This document shows, one piece after another, positions 61,375 through 64,000 of a stretch of 64,000 bases of DNA; within the stretch, counting starts at the first letter, position 1, and each line of letters opens with the position of its first letter. Made by a program: the position numbers and the translations under genes. A model generated the notes under the pieces. That model was not told the origin of the DNA, made no database searches, and saw only the letters and a list, made by a program, of their open reading frames with translations. Source of the stretch: Desmonostoc muscorum FACHB-395 (GTDB taxonomy: Bacteria; Cyanobacteriota; Cyanobacteriia; Cyanobacteriales; Nostocaceae); NCBI RefSeq assembly GCF_014698035.1, contig NZ_JACJSF010000019.1:53507-117506 (forward strand), in the 5' to 3' direction.

Positions 61375-62328
61375 TTAAACAGATGATGCCACTTTAATAC
61401 CATGCGTAATTGTCCGAGTTACAAACAATTCTAAGTCCTCATCAATAATTGCTTCCCTTACTTGCTGCAAAACTAGTTCTGCCTGCTGTTGAGACTCAAA
61501 AAGAGCAAATACTGTTGGGCCAGAACCAGACATCATTGTTCCTAAAACGCCTTCCTGATTTGCAAACACTTCTCGCAACTGCAAAACTTGGGGATAGGCT
61601 GGCAATACCACACGCTCTAAATCATTGTGCAATTTTTGGGCAATTTCCCTCGTATCTTTATGCAAGATAGCTTTTACTATTGCTCCTGAATGAACTGCAC
61701 TAGCACGCGCTGCCAAATTATCGGTATCTCTAATATAAGAATGACCAAACTGCTGGCGATAGGTTTTGTATGCCCAAGGTGTGGAAACTTCCAGACTGCG
61801 GTATTTCCCCAATAGTATATATATGTTATCTAAACTCGGCAGGGGAGAAAGTTGCTCACCCCTACCTGTTGCGATCGCAGTTCCACCCGCTACACAAAAT
61901 GGGACATCAGAACCGAGTGTACCTCCTAACTCTTCTAATTCAGACTGAGTTAATCCCAACTTCCACAGTAAATCTATACCCACTAACACAGCTGCTGCAT
62001 TCGTCGAGCCCCCAGCCAACCCAGCCGCTACAGGAATCTGCTTATTGACGGTAATCTCTACACCGCCATATTTAGCAAAGGCTTCGGGAAATTGCCTGAC
62101 CATTAATTCTGCTGCCCGGTATGCCAGATTAGTTTTATCTGTCGGTACTTGTGGGTGGTTGCAGTGAACACGAATGCTGTCAGTGCTGATGGAACGCACA
62201 TCAATTTGATCTGAAAGTCCGATACTTTGAAGTATCATGGCTAACTCATGATAACCATCGGGGCGATCGCCAATGATTTCCAGATACAAGTTGATTTTAG
62301 CAGGCGCAATTAAGCTGTAGGAACGCAT
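61375..62328 (-). CDS. ispE: 4-diphosphocytidyl-2-C-methyl-D-erythritol kinase
   Basis: A 317-residue GHMP kinase from the ATG at 62328 (MRSYSLIAPAKINLYLEI). It phosphorylates CDP-methylerythritol in the MEP isoprenoid pathway. The ATP loop is PVAAGLAGGSTNAAAVL, the first substrate motif is PAKINLYLE, and the third motif is MMSGSGPTVFALF. It lies between rsmA upstream and the DUF3082 gene downstream, a common cyanobacterial arrangement. The short rsmA-ispE spacer is filled with repeats. Confidence 0.96.
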   Translation of the reverse strand: MRSYSLIAPAKINLYLEIIGDRPDGYHELAMILQSIGLSDQIDVRSISTDSIRVHCNHPQVPTDKTNLAYRAAELMVRQFPEAFAKYGGVEITVNKQIPVAAGLAGGSTNAAAVLVGIDLLWKLGLTQSELEELGGTLGSDVPFCVAGGTAIATGRGEQLSPLPSLDNIYILLGKYRSLEVSTPWAYKTYRQQFGHSYIRDTDNLAARASAVHSGAIVKAILHKDTREIAQKLHNDLERVVLPAYPQVLQLREVFANQEGVLGTMMSGSGPTVFALFESQQQAELVLQQVREAIIDEDLELFVTRTITHGIKVASSV

Positions 62329-62337
62329 TTTATAAGA

Positions 62338-62430
62338 ATGGGGAATGGGCAATGGGCAATGCGGAATTGGGGAATGGGAAAAAATCCATTTTATCTTGTC
62401 ATCTATTTCCTACTCCCTGCTCCCCACTCT
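62338..62430. repeat. heptamer repeats between rsmA and ispE
   Basis: GGGCAAT/GGGGAAT units at 62338-62372 and CTCCCTG/CTCCCCA-type units at about 62405-62430. The second block encodes the last residues of RsmA on the reverse strand. Confidence 0.7.
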
Positions 62431-63259
62431 CTACTGCCAGTTCATTTGCTAGGATTACCCATTGCTGAACGCTGATATCTTCGGCTCTGGCTTGGGGATT
62501 TATTTTTAATTGTTCCAGTAAGTGGCTCAGGCGATCGCGTTCTATAACAGATTGCAAATTATTTCGTAACATTTTGCGCTTGGCACCAAACCCCAACTTC
62601 AAGAAAGTCTCTAACTGTCGGGGATTAAGCGCTGGTATTTCTATTTTTCGGGGACGTAATCTTACCACTGCTGAATCAACTTTTGGCGCTGGATGGAATG
62701 CAGAGGCTGGGACTGTGCAGATTAACTCACACTCAGCCAAATACTGTACCCGCACGGTCAACGCCCCAAAGGTTTTTGACCCTGGTTTAGCATACAACCT
62801 TTCTGCCACCTCTTTTTGTACCAGCAATACTATAGAGTCAAATGGTTCGGGGTTGGGATTTGCGATCGTACCCAGTAGTTTCTCAATGATTGGCCCTGTA
62901 ATGTTGTAGGGAATATTGGCTACTACTTTGTTTGGCTTTTGGAAATTGGGAAAGGCTACCAAATAAGATGGTAAATCCAGGGTGAGAAAATCGCCTTGCA
63001 GCAATAAAAAATTTTCAGTCTTACCCAGTTGCTTTGACAACAGATGGCATAAGTCGCGGTCTATCTCAACTGCAATCAGAGACTGCACTAAGGGTAATAA
63101 ACGACGAGTTAGAATACCAGTTCCAGGCCCAATTTCCAGGATGCGATCGCCTTTGACGGAGCGATCGCTTTCTGTACACTCCGCTGCTTTTATAATTGCG
63201 TCGAGCGCCTTTTCACTTTTGAGCCAATGTTGAGCAAAGACCTTACGCGGTCGGATCAT
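62399..63259 (-). CDS. rsmA: RsmA (KsgA), 16S rRNA dimethyladenosine transferase
   Basis: A 286-residue enzyme that dimethylates two adjacent adenines near the 3' end of 16S rRNA. SAM-binding motif ILEIGPGTGILTRRLL and catalytic motif NIPYNITGP are intact, as is the start RKVFAQHWLKSEKALD. The last residues (SGEQGVGNR) are coded by heptamer repeat DNA and are probably dispensable. The 16S rRNA gene itself begins 630 bases away on the other strand. Confidence 0.96.
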   Translation of the reverse strand: MIRPRKVFAQHWLKSEKALDAIIKAAECTESDRSVKGDRILEIGPGTGILTRRLLPLVQSLIAVEIDRDLCHLLSKQLGKTENFLLLQGDFLTLDLPSYLVAFPNFQKPNKVVANIPYNITGPIIEKLLGTIANPNPEPFDSIVLLVQKEVAERLYAKPGSKTFGALTVRVQYLAECELICTVPASAFHPAPKVDSAVVRLRPRKIEIPALNPRQLETFLKLGFGAKRKMLRNNLQSVIERDRLSHLLEQLKINPQARAEDISVQQWVILANELAVESGEQGVGNR

Positions 63260-63669
63260 CTGTATTTATTGCCTAGTCTAGTTTTTAGCTTTTTCTCAAA
63301 AACTTATTATAAATTGTGAAATCCGTCTACAGCGCTAGACTCACTGTAACGAATCTTGTGGGGTAGGCATCTAGTCATAAGATGGGAGCCTTTAACCGGA
63401 GGCTCTGGAACAACTATGCTTTTATATTCTTATATATAGTTAGTTCAGGCATTTGGATTTAGGATAAATCCCTCCAGCAAGACTGCCTCCTATCTTTTTC
63501 GATAATGATTACTATAATCCTTAGCTTGCATCAGAGCCAATTTAGAAAAACTAACTAGCTATATAAAGTTCAGCTACTGCGTCTATGCCTTGCCTATATT
63601 GCTTAAGTCATTCACTTGAAAGTAATGCCAGCCAAGAGATTTGCCCTTTTATAAAAAAAAATAAATTTA
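63260..63669. other. spacer between rsmA and the rRNA promoter
   Basis: No gene. A small hairpin, GAGCCT (63386-63391) with AGGCTC (63400-63405), may end a transcript or belong to a small RNA. The rest is unremarkable. Confidence 0.4.
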
Positions 63670-63703
63670 CCCCTTGACAAACCAGGGGATGACTAGTTAC
63701 TCT
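63670..63703 (+). promoter_or_regulatory. probable rRNA operon promoter
   Basis: A consensus -35 TTGACA at 63674-63679 is followed after 18 bases by TACTCT (63698-63703) as a possible -10. CCCCT (63670-63674) and AGGGG (63684-63688) form an inverted repeat across the -35 box. About 190 bases of leader follow before 16S. Confidence 0.5.
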
Positions 63704-63893
63704 AGTTAAGTGGAAAGGCGAGAGAAGCCAACCACCACTGAACCTGAAAAACGTAATACTTTGAAAGCTTAAAGAAAAACCAATCCTCGTCAAAGGATTT
63801 TACTTTTTGGAAACCCCAAAAAGATAATAACCAAAATTAGTAACTAGGATTCCGAAAAATATTTTTTTCGGATACACAAACTCGAAACACAAC

Positions 63894-64000
<107 letters not shown>

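Overview
The window is chromosomal DNA of a filamentous, heterocyst-forming cyanobacterium of the Nostoc type. Supporting evidence: an apcEABC phycobilisome-core operon, a split cyanobacterial ATP synthase operon, a DnaE split intein almost identical to my recollection of the Nostoc punctiforme one, a tmRNA with a cyanobacterial tag, frequent GCGATCGC (HIP1) sites, heptameric tandem repeats between genes, a HetP-family gene, and an adjacent flv3-flv1 pair of the heterocyst type. No species name can be given from sequence alone.

Layout. 1-2693: end of sufC, then sufD and sufS (Fe-S assembly). 2694-3935: a Uma2-type nuclease gene and a decayed partial copy. 3936-8466: two tandem membrane proteins with Ig-like domains on one side of a single membrane helix, and a WD40 propeller or more Ig-like domains on the other. 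8535-9737: ftsW. 10083-12093: an H-NOX gas sensor with its histidine kinase. 12398-15397: a small enzyme locus with a CADD-like di-metal oxidase, a SAM methyltransferase and a divergent putative Fe(II)/2OG oxygenase. 15590-20721: apcC, apcB, apcA, apcE (reverse strand). 21264-23917: a secreted protein, two mutually truncated genes (comB-like and vapC-like) and a methyltransferase. 24425-30860: atpI-atpB-atpE-atpF2-atpF-atpH-atpA-atpG (subunits beta and epsilon are not here). 31033-31419: ssrA. 31420-34600: insertion-sequence territory, with an IS630-type remnant, a hairpin repeat between direct repeats, and a complete IS4-family element with target duplication.

34873-38504: flv3B-flv1B diflavin flavoproteins, followed by a terminator and a small MITE with a 10-bp target duplication. 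39034-42366: a membrane protein, an RTX-like remnant, a 59-aa protein and a dicarboxylate/amino-acid symporter. 42560-45190: the N-terminal half of DnaE ending in the N-intein. 45329-47132: hicB-hicA and ackA. 47142-49549: three unknown genes in one orientation, two translationally coupled. 49977-53546: a TPR-like anchored protein, pabC and ftsH. 53937-57838: a small membrane protein, ltrA, tRNA-Gly, a GerMN-type lipoprotein and a divergent trpC. 58083-58361: a hetP-family gene beside a 1.7-kb gene-poor stretch. 60100-63259: an AraC-type response regulator, a DUF3082 protein, ispE and rsmA. 63670-64000: the rRNA promoter region and the start of 16S rRNA.

The best candidates for undescribed biology are the H-NOX/oxygenase neighbourhood (10083-15397), the paired Ig-TM proteins (3936-8466) and the three-gene unknown cassette (47142-49549). 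The repeats are also informative: two complete mobile elements can be delimited to the base, and heptamer repeats supply the last codons of apcE and rsmA.
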